Of a DNA stretch of 64,000 bases, positions 16,115 through 24,719 are shown piece by piece. The stretch is from an uncultured Acidimicrobiales bacterium (GTDB lineage Bacteria; Actinomycetota; Acidimicrobiia; Acidimicrobiales; SZUA-35). A model generated the notes under the pieces. It was not told the origin of the DNA. It searched no databases and saw only the letters and a program-made list of their open reading frames with translations. Location: NCBI GenBank assembly GCA_937997485.1, contig CALKTH010000034.1:1-64000 (forward strand), read 5' to 3'. The first letter of the stretch is position 1. Every line of letters begins with the position of its first letter. The translations under genes and the position numbers were made by a program.

Positions 16115-17123
16115 TCCCGGCGAATGCCGCCATCGCTCCGGCGGTGGCGACGCCGGCCACGGCGAGCGCAACTTCCTGACGACGCTGCGCGCTCACGGCC
16201 CAGGGTGGTGCGGGCGTACCGAGCACAAACGCCTCCTCGTTCGAGAACGCTGGGACCCAACCCTCGGCCCGCAGCCGGTCGTTCGCGACCACCCAGGGAT
16301 GCCGCACGTAGTCCTCGATACCTGCCGGGAGAACTCGGGTGCGAGCGAGGCGCCGCATATCGGTGACTCGCTCGTTCATCTTCTCCGGGAGGCGCACCTG
16401 TGGTCCGCCGATCAGGTCTCGGAAGATCTCGGGACCAATCCAGCCGTCGGGCGCCACGTTGAAGACACCAGTGAGGTGCTTGCGAGCAACAACGCACACA
16501 GCCGACGCGAGGTCGTCGTGGTGGAGAAACTGCACGGGTGGATCGACTTGGTCGGGACGAACCAACGTGGCTGCCCGCAGGGTTTTGGCCACCCAACCCA
16601 CACCTCGCTCGGACAGTGTGGTGGTGGGCCGGAGCACGGCGAGTTCGCCGCCCGTTTCCTGGGCCCACGCCCGAGCGTCGACCTCCAGCAACTTCTTTGC
16701 CCGCGTGTACGCCAGCGTTTCGTTGGCTCGGAGATCGTGTGTCTCGGTGATCGGCACGGGATTGTCGGCGTTGGCGCCGTAGACCATGGCCGAGCTGAGC
16801 ACGATCAGATGACGGCAATCGGCCGCGTCCAATCCGTCGAGGACTCGGTGCAGCATTCGCTCGGCGAGGTTTGCGTCGTCACGTCGACCCGCATCCTCGG
16901 CGAGATGCACGACCGAGTCTGCACCAACGAAGAGCGGACCGAGATCGTCAGTCAGCAGATCAACACGGTGGGTCTCGACGGTGCGGCTGCCGCTGATCCC
17001 GCCCATGGGAATGGGCTGGCGATCGATCAGCACGAGACGCTCGACATCGGGATGTACCGCCAGCTGGCGGACCGTCCGGCGTCCAACGGCACCGGCTGCC
17101 CCGGTAACCACAATCGAAACCAC
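16092..17123 (-). CDS. NAD(P)-dependent epimerase/dehydratase (extended SDR)
   Basis: This 343-residue protein starts at a GTG (VSIVVTGAAGAVG follows), giving the Rossmann motif TGAAGAVG at the extreme N-terminus. The catalytic YTRAK (YxxxK) is near residue 150 and SSAMVYG supplies the serine. The C-terminus ends in a hydrophobic helix (VALAVAGVATAGAMAAF), suggesting a membrane anchor. Sugar-nucleotide or sterol/lipid substrates are possible; none can be chosen. Only 14 bases separate its start from the divergent DUF2342 gene at 17138/17141. Confidence 0.87.
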   Translation of the reverse strand: MVSIVVTGAAGAVGRRTVRQLAVHPDVERLVLIDRQPIPMGGISGSRTVETHRVDLLTDDLGPLFVGADSVVHLAEDAGRRDDANLAERMLHRVLDGLDAADCRHLIVLSSAMVYGANADNPVPITETHDLRANETLAYTRAKKLLEVDARAWAQETGGELAVLRPTTTLSERGVGWVAKTLRAATLVRPDQVDPPVQFLHHDDLASAVCVVARKHLTGVFNVAPDGWIGPEIFRDLIGGPQVRLPEKMNERVTDMRRLARTRVLPAGIEDYVRHPWVVANDRLRAEGWVPAFSNEEAFVLGTPAPPWAVSAQRRQEVALAVAGVATAGAMAAFAGITRRLVR

Positions 17124-17128
17124 TGACC

Positions 17129-17135
17129 TACGATG
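17129..17135. promoter_or_regulatory. overlapping face-to-face -10 elements
   Basis: On the plus strand TACGAT (17129-17134) lies six bases before GTG 17141. On the minus strand CATCGT (17135-17130) lies six bases before GTG 17123. The two hexamers overlap by five bases. Confidence 0.5.
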
Positions 17136-17140
17136 CCGTG

Positions 17141-18448
17141 GTGAGCTCGAACGAACCAACCGAAGGCCCGAATCCCTTCGGCGACCTGGCCAAACTGCTG
17201 CAGAGCCTTGGGCTCGGCGGTGCTGGCATGCCGCTTGGCGCAGGGATGCCCGGGCTGCCCGGAATGGGAGGCGCTGGTTCCGGGTCCCCGTGGGACCAGG
17301 CCAAGCAGATTGCGACCAGCGTCGCTTCCGGCGGAAACGAGGCGAACGTCGATCCGCTCGCCCGCATGGCCCTCGAGGACTTGGCCCGTGTGGCGGAGCT
17401 CCACGTGCGCCAGGCCCCGGGCGTCTCACTCGATGCCGCCACCACGGTGAGGCCGGTCAGCCGGACCGAGTGGGCGAAGGAAAGCGTCGATGCCTACCGC
17501 CCATTCTTCGAACGATTCGGCGAGGCCATGGGCAATGCCGTGACCGCCGAGCAGCAGGCGCTCACCCAAGATGGCTTCGGCGATGACCCCATGGCCGCCA
17601 TGCTCGGCCAAATGTTCTCCTCGCTCGGCCCGATGATGGTGGCCGCGAGCGCCGGCTCCATGCTCGGACACCTCGGTCTTCGAGCCCTCGGTCAGTACGA
17701 CCTCCCCATCCCCCGCCCTGGCGACAACGTGCTCGTCATTCCCGGCGCCATCGATGAGGCTGCCGAGGCCTGGGATGTGTCGCTCGACGAAGTGCGCCTC
17801 GCCGTGCTCGTGCACGAACTTTGTGCTCACGCCGTCCTGAACACCCCGCACGTCCGCAGCCAGCTCGAGAACCTCCTGATCGACTTTGCGGCCGGCTTTC
17901 GCCCGAACGCGGATCTCATCGAGCAGGAGTTTGGCTCGCTGTTTTCCGGTGGCATGGGCGACCTCTCCCAACTCGGCGAGCTCGCCAACAAGATGAACGA
18001 CCCGGAGATGATGCTCGGCCTCATGCGCTCCGGTGCCCAGGATCTCCTCGTTCCGCAAATGAGCGCATTGGTTGCTGCCATCCTCGGCTACGTCGACGTG
18101 ATCGTGGAACGCATCTGCTCCCCGCTCATTCCCGCCTACGACCGAATCCGTTCGGGCATGAGGGAGCGCATCATCAATGTCACCCCCGCCGACCGGTTCA
18201 TGGAGCGCCTGCTCGGCCTCGAGGTCACGATCGACACGGTTGACCGTGGTCGTTCCTTCATCGAAGGCGTGTCCGAACGCGCTGGCGACGACGGACTCGT
18301 TCGCCTGTGGGCCGACGAGCTCGATCTGCCGACGGCCGCAGAGATTGCAGCACCGGGCCTCTGGCTTGCTCGCATCGGACTCGATGCTGACATCGATACG
18401 CCGACGTTCGAGATTCCCGACGACCTCAGCGGCCTCGAGGATCTGTAG
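17141..18448 (+). CDS. DUF2342 / TIGR03624 zincin-like putative metallohydrolase
   Basis: This 435-residue protein has a Gly/Met/Pro-rich N-terminal region (GMPLGAGMPGLPGMGG), then a helical domain. The zinc-protease motif HELCAH (HExxH) is near residue 228, followed by further helices with FAAGFRP. This is the arrangement of the actinobacterial DUF2342 family, whose activity has not been shown to my knowledge. In M. tuberculosis the homologue Rv3195 neighbours the YlbL-like and UPF0182 genes, and the same set occurs within 12 kb here. Two adjacent GTG codons (17138 and 17141) could start it; spacing to TACGAT favours 17141. It overlaps the convergent MFS gene by 23 bases. Confidence 0.87.
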   Translation: MSSNEPTEGPNPFGDLAKLLQSLGLGGAGMPLGAGMPGLPGMGGAGSGSPWDQAKQIATSVASGGNEANVDPLARMALEDLARVAELHVRQAPGVSLDAATTVRPVSRTEWAKESVDAYRPFFERFGEAMGNAVTAEQQALTQDGFGDDPMAAMLGQMFSSLGPMMVAASAGSMLGHLGLRALGQYDLPIPRPGDNVLVIPGAIDEAAEAWDVSLDEVRLAVLVHELCAHAVLNTPHVRSQLENLLIDFAAGFRPNADLIEQEFGSLFSGGMGDLSQLGELANKMNDPEMMLGLMRSGAQDLLVPQMSALVAAILGYVDVIVERICSPLIPAYDRIRSGMRERIINVTPADRFMERLLGLEVTIDTVDRGRSFIEGVSERAGDDGLVRLWADELDLPTAAEIAAPGLWLARIGLDADIDTPTFEIPDDLSGLEDL

Positions 18449-19952
18449 CGGGCTCCAGCTGGTCGCCTGAGACGGGCGGTGGAGCGTCGGTGTTTGAGCG
18501 GGGCGCCGCGTCGCGCTTGGGTCGACGATTGCGGCGTACGCGCCGACCAGCTTCTCGCACCTTCTTCGTGTCGACGTGATGCGTTGGCGAGGGGTCCCGA
18601 CCGAGCCAGTAGCTGGCGGCAGCGAAGGCGGAGGCAGCAGCGATGAGGACGTAGCCGAGCCGGGCCGGCAGCGGCACCACGACGGGGATGATGGCGCCGA
18701 TCACCCACACCAGCTGGAAGCGACTCTCGAACTTGGAGAACGATCGGGCGAGGTTCGCTTCGGGAGCATCCCGTTGCACGATGGCATCGAAGGCCTGCTT
18801 GCCAGTCGTCGCAGCCATGCCAACCGCCAGCGCCATGAGTGCGGCCCCAATGACACCGCCCAGCAAGAGGGCCAGCACGGCCACACCGCTCACCATGGCC
18901 AGCACTCCGGCGAGGATGCGCTGCTCGGCCAACATCAGGCGGAGGCGAGGCGAGATCATCGCACCAGTCAGGCCACCGGCACCCATGCCGGCCAGCACGA
19001 CACCGAAGTGCCAGGTCGGCGCTCCACCCGAGGCGAGGTCAATTGCCGGTCCACCGACGGCTTCACGGATGCGATGGCCGAGCTCGACACCGGCGGCGGT
19101 CGGGCCGGGGTCGATGCCGCCGCGAAGCTCGAACGCCAACAGCATGGTGAGGAAGCCAACCACCATGCGGACATAGCCCATCGCACTCGCGGCGAGAATG
19201 ATGCCTGCGCCCCGCAACTCCGCCTTTTCTTCCTCACCTGCGGGTGCGGAAGCGACTCGGATGGGTTCCATCTGGAGCCCGATGAAGACGCCAGCGGCGA
19301 ACACCAGCGCCGTGAAGCCAAGGATCCACGGGGCGCCGCCCAGTCGGAGCAGGATCACGCCCGGGATACCGAGCGTGGCGGCCGATGCGGCGGAGATGAT
19401 CGAGAGTCGAGAGTTCGCACGGACGAGACCTTCTTCGTCTCGCACCGTGTTCGGGACGAGCGCGCTCTTCGCCACGTGGTGGGTCTTGCCCATCACCAGC
19501 ATGGAGAAGGCCAGGGGGAACAGCCAGAGCGACTGCACGTTGAACACCATCACCGCGGCCAAGAAGGCTCGCACGCCTGCCGCCGCAATCATCATGTAGC
19601 GGTGCCCGCCCCGCAGACGGTCCATCGCCGGACCCAAGAAGGGGGCGACAACGGCGAAGGGCGCCATCGTCAAGAGAAGGTAGAGGGCCACCTGCCAGCG
19701 AGCGTCGTTCGGGTCGATCGAGAAGAAGAGTGAGTCGGCCAGGGCGATAGCGACGAGCGCATCACCGCCCGCGCTGATTGCGTGGGTGCGGGCCAGTCGA
19801 GCGAAGGGCGAAATCGAAAACGCCTCGGCGCCTCGATCGCCGGTTGGGCCCTCGACCCGGCGTGCACCGCGGCGCTTCTTGGCAGCTGCGCTGTCCGGCT
19901 CAGCTGCGCTGTCCGCCGCAGCGGCGGCATCGGGAGTGGGAGTGGTCGGCAC
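18426..19952 (-). CDS. MFS-type multispan transporter
   Basis: This 508-residue membrane protein has about 11-12 hydrophobic segments (for example ALYLLLTMAPFAVVAPFLGP and VAVLALLLGGVIGAALMALA), an MFS-like loop DRLRGGHR after the second helix, and a basic cytoplasmic C-terminus (RRVRRNRRPKRD). The substrate is unknown. The N-terminus is a low-complexity Ala/Asp/Lys stretch. The GTG at 19952 is chosen because TAGGTT (19961-19966) precedes it by eight bases, although this places the -10 element over the stop of the upstream M48 gene. Expression is therefore possible both from the operon and independently. Confidence 0.85.
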   Translation of the reverse strand: MPTTPTPDAAAAADSAAEPDSAAAKKRRGARRVEGPTGDRGAEAFSISPFARLARTHAISAGGDALVAIALADSLFFSIDPNDARWQVALYLLLTMAPFAVVAPFLGPAMDRLRGGHRYMMIAAAGVRAFLAAVMVFNVQSLWLFPLAFSMLVMGKTHHVAKSALVPNTVRDEEGLVRANSRLSIISAASAATLGIPGVILLRLGGAPWILGFTALVFAAGVFIGLQMEPIRVASAPAGEEEKAELRGAGIILAASAMGYVRMVVGFLTMLLAFELRGGIDPGPTAAGVELGHRIREAVGGPAIDLASGGAPTWHFGVVLAGMGAGGLTGAMISPRLRLMLAEQRILAGVLAMVSGVAVLALLLGGVIGAALMALAVGMAATTGKQAFDAIVQRDAPEANLARSFSKFESRFQLVWVIGAIIPVVVPLPARLGYVLIAAASAFAAASYWLGRDPSPTHHVDTKKVREAGRRVRRNRRPKRDAAPRSNTDAPPPVSGDQLEPATDPRGR

Positions 19953-19960
19953 CGCCTTCA

Positions 19961-19966
19961 AACCTA
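19961..19966 (-). promoter_or_regulatory. -10 element for leaderless MFS gene
   Basis: TAGGTT on the minus strand overlaps the stop codon of the M48 protease gene and lies eight bases before GTG 19952. Confidence 0.45.
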
Positions 19967-21097
19967 GTCCCGGGAAAGGGCTCTGTGGGCCAGCTCCAAA
20001 CGTTCTGCCGGGCTGGGGTGCGAGGCCCAGAGACGACCGAGGCGAGGCACGGCCCGGAGGTCGGCTCGGTCGGTCACGAAGGCCTCCCGTACGTCCTCGA
20101 CATCGGCTGTCTGGAGCAGCCTCAAGGCATCGAGATCGGCCCTTCGCTCGTGGGCTCGACTGAGCCAGGCCACCGGGAGGAGCCCCAACGCCAGGGCAAT
20201 CGCGGCACCGAACGTCAGCGCTGACAGCTCTGACAGTGCCGGGAACGCATCGTGCAACGCAGGCCCAAACCAGCCCCCGGCGATGAACGCCCCAGCGACG
20301 GCGGCGATCCACGCACCCGTCGACACCGTGAGGTCTCGGCGGGCGACATGCGCCAACTCGTGAGCCACCACGTGGTCACGAACTGATGGAGATGCTTCCG
20401 CCAAGGCGGCGGTGAGCACCACCCGATGGCCATTGCCGAGCCCCGCTACGAAGGCGTTGTGTCCAGTCATCGGGCTCCCCGGCTGGTGTCCCGAGCGCTC
20501 CACCACGCCGAACGAGTCCACGTCCACACCGGCTCGTTCTGCCACCTCACGGAGCTCACCTGAAAGATCGGCGTCTGCGGCTTCGACGCCATGGGTCAAC
20601 CGGGCAATGGACGCTCCCGACCGGCGACCGAATCCCCCGAGTGCAACCACCACCATGATCACCACGAGCGGCCAGAACTCGGTCCTGCCCATCACGCCGA
20701 TCCAGGAGCCGAGCCCAACGAAGATCACGACGGCGGTGAAAACCAGCGTGCTGATCGACCCAACGACGAAGTGCGCGGGTGGCACCGATCCTCCGGCACG
20801 CGGCACGACCGAGGGGAACTTGGGTTCGTGTACGAACTCGAACCAGGCATCCGTCACCGCGGCGGGGGCCCAGAACGCAGCGGCGAACACCAGCGTGTGA
20901 GTAAGGATCTCCACCAGTCCCCGACCTTCGGGAAGTACCAGACCTGCGCCGACCGCCAACGCGACACGAGCAACGTCTCGGAGTCGAGCGGAGTGACGCA
21001 AAGGATCGTTGTATCGCGCCGCAGCGTCGAGCTCTGTCTGACTGAACCAGCGGGATGGGCGAGCGGGCGTCGGCCACCAAACGGAAGGGCCGGACAT
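19964..21097 (-). CDS. M48-family membrane zinc metalloprotease (HtpX-like)
   Basis: This 377-residue protein has transmembrane helices before and after the catalytic region. The zinc motif HELAH sits in VVAHELAHVARRD at about residue 243, and the third ligand region HERRADLDALRLL at about residue 320, as in CaaX-type and HtpX M48 proteases. These cleave misfolded or signalling membrane proteins. The ATG at 21097 lies eight bases after the NUDIX stop, so it is in an operon with ppk and the NUDIX gene. Confidence 0.93.
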   Translation of the reverse strand: MSGPSVWWPTPARPSRWFSQTELDAAARYNDPLRHSARLRDVARVALAVGAGLVLPEGRGLVEILTHTLVFAAAFWAPAAVTDAWFEFVHEPKFPSVVPRAGGSVPPAHFVVGSISTLVFTAVVIFVGLGSWIGVMGRTEFWPLVVIMVVVALGGFGRRSGASIARLTHGVEAADADLSGELREVAERAGVDVDSFGVVERSGHQPGSPMTGHNAFVAGLGNGHRVVLTAALAEASPSVRDHVVAHELAHVARRDLTVSTGAWIAAVAGAFIAGGWFGPALHDAFPALSELSALTFGAAIALALGLLPVAWLSRAHERRADLDALRLLQTADVEDVREAFVTDRADLRAVPRLGRLWASHPSPAERLELAHRALSRD

Positions 21098-21105
21098 GCG
21101 ATTGG

Positions 21106-21540
21106 TCAGGCCGAGCCGGTCGAGGCGCGGCCAATTCCCGCCAGCGCCGGCTCGATCAGCCCGGCATCGCGCTCGTAGCTCAATATCTGGGCCGCGCGGC
21201 GAGGCGACACCCACTCCAGGTGATCGACCTCGTCGTTGGCCACGAACTCGAAGTCGGGCATCGCGTCGGCAGCAACCAACCAGTAACGAACGAGCTTCGG
21301 CCGATCTTTGTGATCGACATAGCGAGTGGATGGCAGCTCCTCACCCAGCTGACCAACGAAACCGGTTTCCTCTTCGAGTTCCCGGAGCGCGCATTCCTCG
21401 TCGGTCTCGCCGGGATCGAGCTTGCCCTTGGGCCAGGACCAGTCGTCGTAACGGGGGCGATGCACGGCCATGAGTTGGACCGAGTCGTTTTCGACACGCC
21501 AGACCACACAACCGCTGGCCCGAACGAGCTCCTCGGTCAT
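21106..21540 (-). CDS. NUDIX hydrolase (MutT-like)
   Basis: This 144-residue protein carries a complete NUDIX box (GKLDPGETDEECALRELEEE, continuing ETGF) at about residues 38-60, which binds Mg and cleaves nucleoside diphosphate linkages. Substrates in this class include oxidised dNTPs, dinucleoside polyphosphates and pyrophosphate sugars. In mycobacteria mutT1 neighbours ppk1; here the histidine-phosphatase domain of MutT1 is absent. The ATG at 21540 follows the ppk stop after one base (TGATATG), so translation is probably coupled. Confidence 0.92.
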   Translation of the reverse strand: MTEELVRASGCVVWRVENDSVQLMAVHRPRYDDWSWPKGKLDPGETDEECALRELEEETGFVGQLGEELPSTRYVDHKDRPKLVRYWLVAADAMPDFEFVANDEVDHLEWVSPRRAAQILSYERDAGLIEPALAGIGRASTGSA

Positions 21541-21541
21541 A

Positions 21542-23701
21542 TCAATCACCCCATGGGCTTGGGGCCAGGCGCACTTCGTCAGGACCGGGAGCCCCCGGAC
21601 TGGCGGGCGACTCCGCCTCCAGGGCGCGTGCCGCTTCCACTCGCTGACGAGCCTGCGCTTCGAACAGGTCGTGGGCATTGAACTCCGACGTCTCGAGTTT
21701 GCGGTACCTGCCGTCAGCGTTGAGCTCCCAGGTGAGAGCATCGTCGGCCAGGTTCACCGCGAGAATGTCGTCAAGCCGTCGTCGATTGGCTTCGCCATGC
21801 ACCCGCACGAGCACCTCAACGCGGCGGTCCAAGTTGCGAGGCATCAGGTCGGCCGAGCCGAGGTAGTACGCGGGCACGCCAGGCTCGATGCCATTGGCGA
21901 AGTAGAAGAGCCGAGAGTGTTCGAGGTAGCGGCCCACGAGCGAGCGAACCCGTATGTTCTCCGACAGCCCCGGAACGCCTGGTCGCAAGCAGCAGATGCC
22001 GCGCACGACGAGATCGATCTGCACGCCGGCTCGGCTGGCCTCATACAGCCGGTCGATGAGATTGGCGTCGACGAGACTGTTCATCTTCAGGATGATTCGT
22101 CCGGTTCCTTCGGGGGCGGCCATCTCGTTGGCGATGAGTTCGGTGAGTCCGGCCCGGAGGCGACGGGGCGCGACCAGGAGGCGTTCGTACTCGACGTTTC
22201 TGCCGTAGCCGGTGAGGAAGTTGAAGAGCTGCGTGAGGTCTTCGCCGACCTCGGGATCGGCGGTGAGAAGGCCCACATCTTCGTACAGGCGGGCGGTCTT
22301 CGGGTTGTAGTTGCCGGTGCCAACGTGGCAATAGGTGCGCAGACCCGAGCTCTCCTTGCGGATCACGAGCGTGGTCTTGCAGTGGATCTTGAGGCCAACG
22401 AGGCCGTAGACCACATGCACGCCCGCTTCTTCCAGCCGCCGGGCCCACTCGATGTTGGCTCGCTCGTCGAAGCGGGCTTTCAACTCGACCAGCGCCGCCA
22501 CTTGCTTGCCGGCCTCCGCCGCTCGGATGAGCGAGCTCACGATGGGACTGTCGCCCGAGGTTCGATAGAGGGTCAGCTTGATGGCCAGCACATCGGGATC
22601 GCGCGAGGCTCGGCGCACGAACTCGGTGACCGATCCGTTGAACGAGTCATACGGGTGGTGGACGAGCACGTCGTCCTCCCGCAGCTTCGTGAAGAAGTCG
22701 TCGCTCGAGTCGATGTTGCGAAACTCAGGCGGCGTCACGGGGTTGTAGTTGGTCAGCGTGAGCGAAGGCTCCTTGATCCCGACGATCTGCCAGTAGCCCG
22801 TGGTGTCGAGAAGCCCTCGATACCGGAAGACGTCTTCATCGTCGAGATCGAGTTCTCGCAGCAACAGCCGAAGCGTGTCCGGCGGCATGGTGTGATCGAT
22901 CTCGAGCCGGATGGCCCGACCGAAGCGACGGCGGCGAAGCTCCAGCTCCACCTGCTCGAGCAGATCGTCGGCATCCTCGTCGTCAAGCGTGAGATCAGCA
23001 TTGCGCGTGACCCGGAACGGCCACGCACCGATGACGGTCATTCCCGGGAAGAGAAGGTCGGCCTGAGCGGCGATGACCTGCTCGATCGGCACGTAGCGGC
23101 CCGAGGGCAGCAACATGAACCGCGGCATGGCCGGCGGGACCTTCAGGCGAGCAAAGCGGCGGCGCCCCGTCGAGGGGTCGTTCACCACAACCGCGAGGTT
23201 CAGCGACAGGTTGGAGATGTAGGGAAAGGGGTGGCCGGGATCGACGGCCAGGGGCGTGAGCACCGGGAAGATCTGGCGTTCGAATTCGGACTCAGCCTGC
23301 TTGCGTTCGTCCTCGGTGAGGTCCTTCCAGCTCACCACCTGGACGCCGGCATCTCGCAAGGCGGGCAGCACTCGATCGAGGTGCACGCGCTCGAGGCGGT
23401 AGAGCTGTTCCTCAGTGCGTTTGGTAATGGCTTGCAGCTGCGCGAGTGGCGAAAGCCCATCGGGCGGGGCATTCGTGACGCCGGCGGCAACCTGATCTTT
23501 CAGACCGGCAACCCGCACCATGTAGAACTCATCGAGGTTGGACGAGTAAATCGCACAGAACTTGAGCCGCTCGAGCAGCGGAAGCGTGTCGTCCTCGGCC
23601 TGCGCCAGCACCCTCGAATTGAACTCCAGCCATGACAGTTCCCGGTTGGTGAACCGGCCGGGATCAGCGAGTTGTTCGGGGGTGAGAGAGGCGTCGTTCA
23701 T
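21542..23701 (-). CDS. ppk1: polyphosphate kinase 1
   Basis: PPK1 reversibly makes inorganic polyphosphate from ATP at the membrane. This 719-residue protein has the usual length and four-domain plan. It opens with TNRELSWLEFNSRVLAQA. The autophosphorylated histidine lies in VGLKIHCKT (about residue 430) and the second conserved histidine in YCHVGTGNYNPKTAR. The ATG at 23701 is chosen because upstream codons are out of family. It is 34 bases downstream of the ROK kinase gene and one base upstream of the NUDIX gene. Confidence 0.97.
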   Translation of the reverse strand: MNDASLTPEQLADPGRFTNRELSWLEFNSRVLAQAEDDTLPLLERLKFCAIYSSNLDEFYMVRVAGLKDQVAAGVTNAPPDGLSPLAQLQAITKRTEEQLYRLERVHLDRVLPALRDAGVQVVSWKDLTEDERKQAESEFERQIFPVLTPLAVDPGHPFPYISNLSLNLAVVVNDPSTGRRRFARLKVPPAMPRFMLLPSGRYVPIEQVIAAQADLLFPGMTVIGAWPFRVTRNADLTLDDEDADDLLEQVELELRRRRFGRAIRLEIDHTMPPDTLRLLLRELDLDDEDVFRYRGLLDTTGYWQIVGIKEPSLTLTNYNPVTPPEFRNIDSSDDFFTKLREDDVLVHHPYDSFNGSVTEFVRRASRDPDVLAIKLTLYRTSGDSPIVSSLIRAAEAGKQVAALVELKARFDERANIEWARRLEEAGVHVVYGLVGLKIHCKTTLVIRKESSGLRTYCHVGTGNYNPKTARLYEDVGLLTADPEVGEDLTQLFNFLTGYGRNVEYERLLVAPRRLRAGLTELIANEMAAPEGTGRIILKMNSLVDANLIDRLYEASRAGVQIDLVVRGICCLRPGVPGLSENIRVRSLVGRYLEHSRLFYFANGIEPGVPAYYLGSADLMPRNLDRRVEVLVRVHGEANRRRLDDILAVNLADDALTWELNADGRYRKLETSEFNAHDLFEAQARQRVEAARALEAESPASPGAPGPDEVRLAPSPWGD

Positions 23702-23735
23702 CTGTTGTCTGCGGTAGGTGTCGTGAACAAGGGCA

Positions 23736-24719
23736 TCAGTTCTCGATGAGATCAGCGGCCAACAGCGCGGCGCCGAGAACGCCGGCATCGTCGAGATGCT
23801 GAGCGAGTTCGAGCGTGCAAACCTGCGGGCCGAAGCCACCGAAGTCTGGCGAGCCCATGATCTGTTCCAGGAAGGGTCGTCCGAGTTTGTCGGCCACGCC
23901 ACCGCCCACGACCACTCGGGAGAGGTCGAGCAGCGTGGCCACGTTGCCGATACCGATGGCCAGCGCCATCACCGCATCATCCACAAGTTGATGGGCCACT
24001 TCATCGCCCGCCGCGAGCGCCTGCTCGAGGTGGCGAGACTTGATCGGGCTTTCGCCCGCGAGTTCGACCAGGGCGTTGGGTCGGCCAGCAGCGTGCAGCC
24101 GACGGGCTTCTCGCTCGATGCCAGCACGGCCGGCATAGGACTCGAGGTGCCCTCGCTCACCGCAGCCGCAGATTCGGCCGTCGGATACCACGGTCAGGTG
24201 GCCGATCTCGCCCGCCATGCCTCGTTCGCCAACCACCAGCTGGTTGTTGATGATGAGTCCGCCGCCAACACCGGTGCCCACGAAAACGGCAAGCAGATCA
24301 TCGGTGCCACGACCAGCGCCCAGCCGGTGCTCGGCCACGGCACCACAATTCACGTCGTTGGAGACAACGACCGGGAGCCCGAGATCGGCTTCGAGGATGG
24401 TCTTGACCGCAACCGGCTGGTCCCAGCCGGGAATGTTTGGGCAGCGAGAGACCGTGCCATCGGCTTCGACGAGGCCGGGAACGCCGACACCAACCGCAGT
24501 GACCGCTTCGGCCGCGTCTTCTGCACTGACGCCCTTCGCCGTGCCATCGGCGACCGAGGCCGTGACATCACGAACGAGTTCGGCCACGGCCGACATCACC
24601 GCATCGGTGCCGTCTTTGGGTGTGGGGACCTTCTTGCGACCGACCGTGCGGCCCGTGGCGGGGTCGACGACCCGGGCCAGGATCTTGGTCCCGCCGAGGT
24701 CGACACCAACAACGCTCAC
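23736..24719 (-). CDS. ROK-family sugar kinase (glucokinase-like)
   Basis: This 327-residue kinase has the ATP motif GVDLGGTKI at the N-terminus, the sugar-binding and catalytic segment SNDVNCGAVAEHRLGAG and the ROK zinc motif GHLTVVSDGRICGCGERGHLE with its cysteines. ATP-dependent glucokinase is most likely; a polyphosphate glucokinase is a tempting idea next to ppk1, but the N-terminal motif is of the ordinary ATP type. The GTG start overlaps the stop of the upstream gene by four bases (GTGA). It belongs to the ppk1 operon. Confidence 0.92.
   Translation of the reverse strand: MSVVGVDLGGTKILARVVDPATGRTVGRKKVPTPKDGTDAVMSAVAELVRDVTASVADGTAKGVSAEDAAEAVTAVGVGVPGLVEADGTVSRCPNIPGWDQPVAVKTILEADLGLPVVVSNDVNCGAVAEHRLGAGRGTDDLLAVFVGTGVGGGLIINNQLVVGERGMAGEIGHLTVVSDGRICGCGERGHLESYAGRAGIEREARRLHAAGRPNALVELAGESPIKSRHLEQALAAGDEVAHQLVDDAVMALAIGIGNVATLLDLSRVVVGGGVADKLGRPFLEQIMGSPDFGGFGPQVCTLELAQHLDDAGVLGAALLAADLIEN

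Noticed and set aside
21470-23635. 721-codon plus-strand frame opposite ppk1
   Set aside because: ppk1 has full family motifs on the minus strand; the antisense frame lacks any family signal.
23736-24719. Polyphosphate glucokinase because of its position next to ppk1
   Set aside because: The nucleotide motif GVDLGGTKI is of the ordinary ATP-dependent ROK type; no polyphosphate-specific motif is seen.
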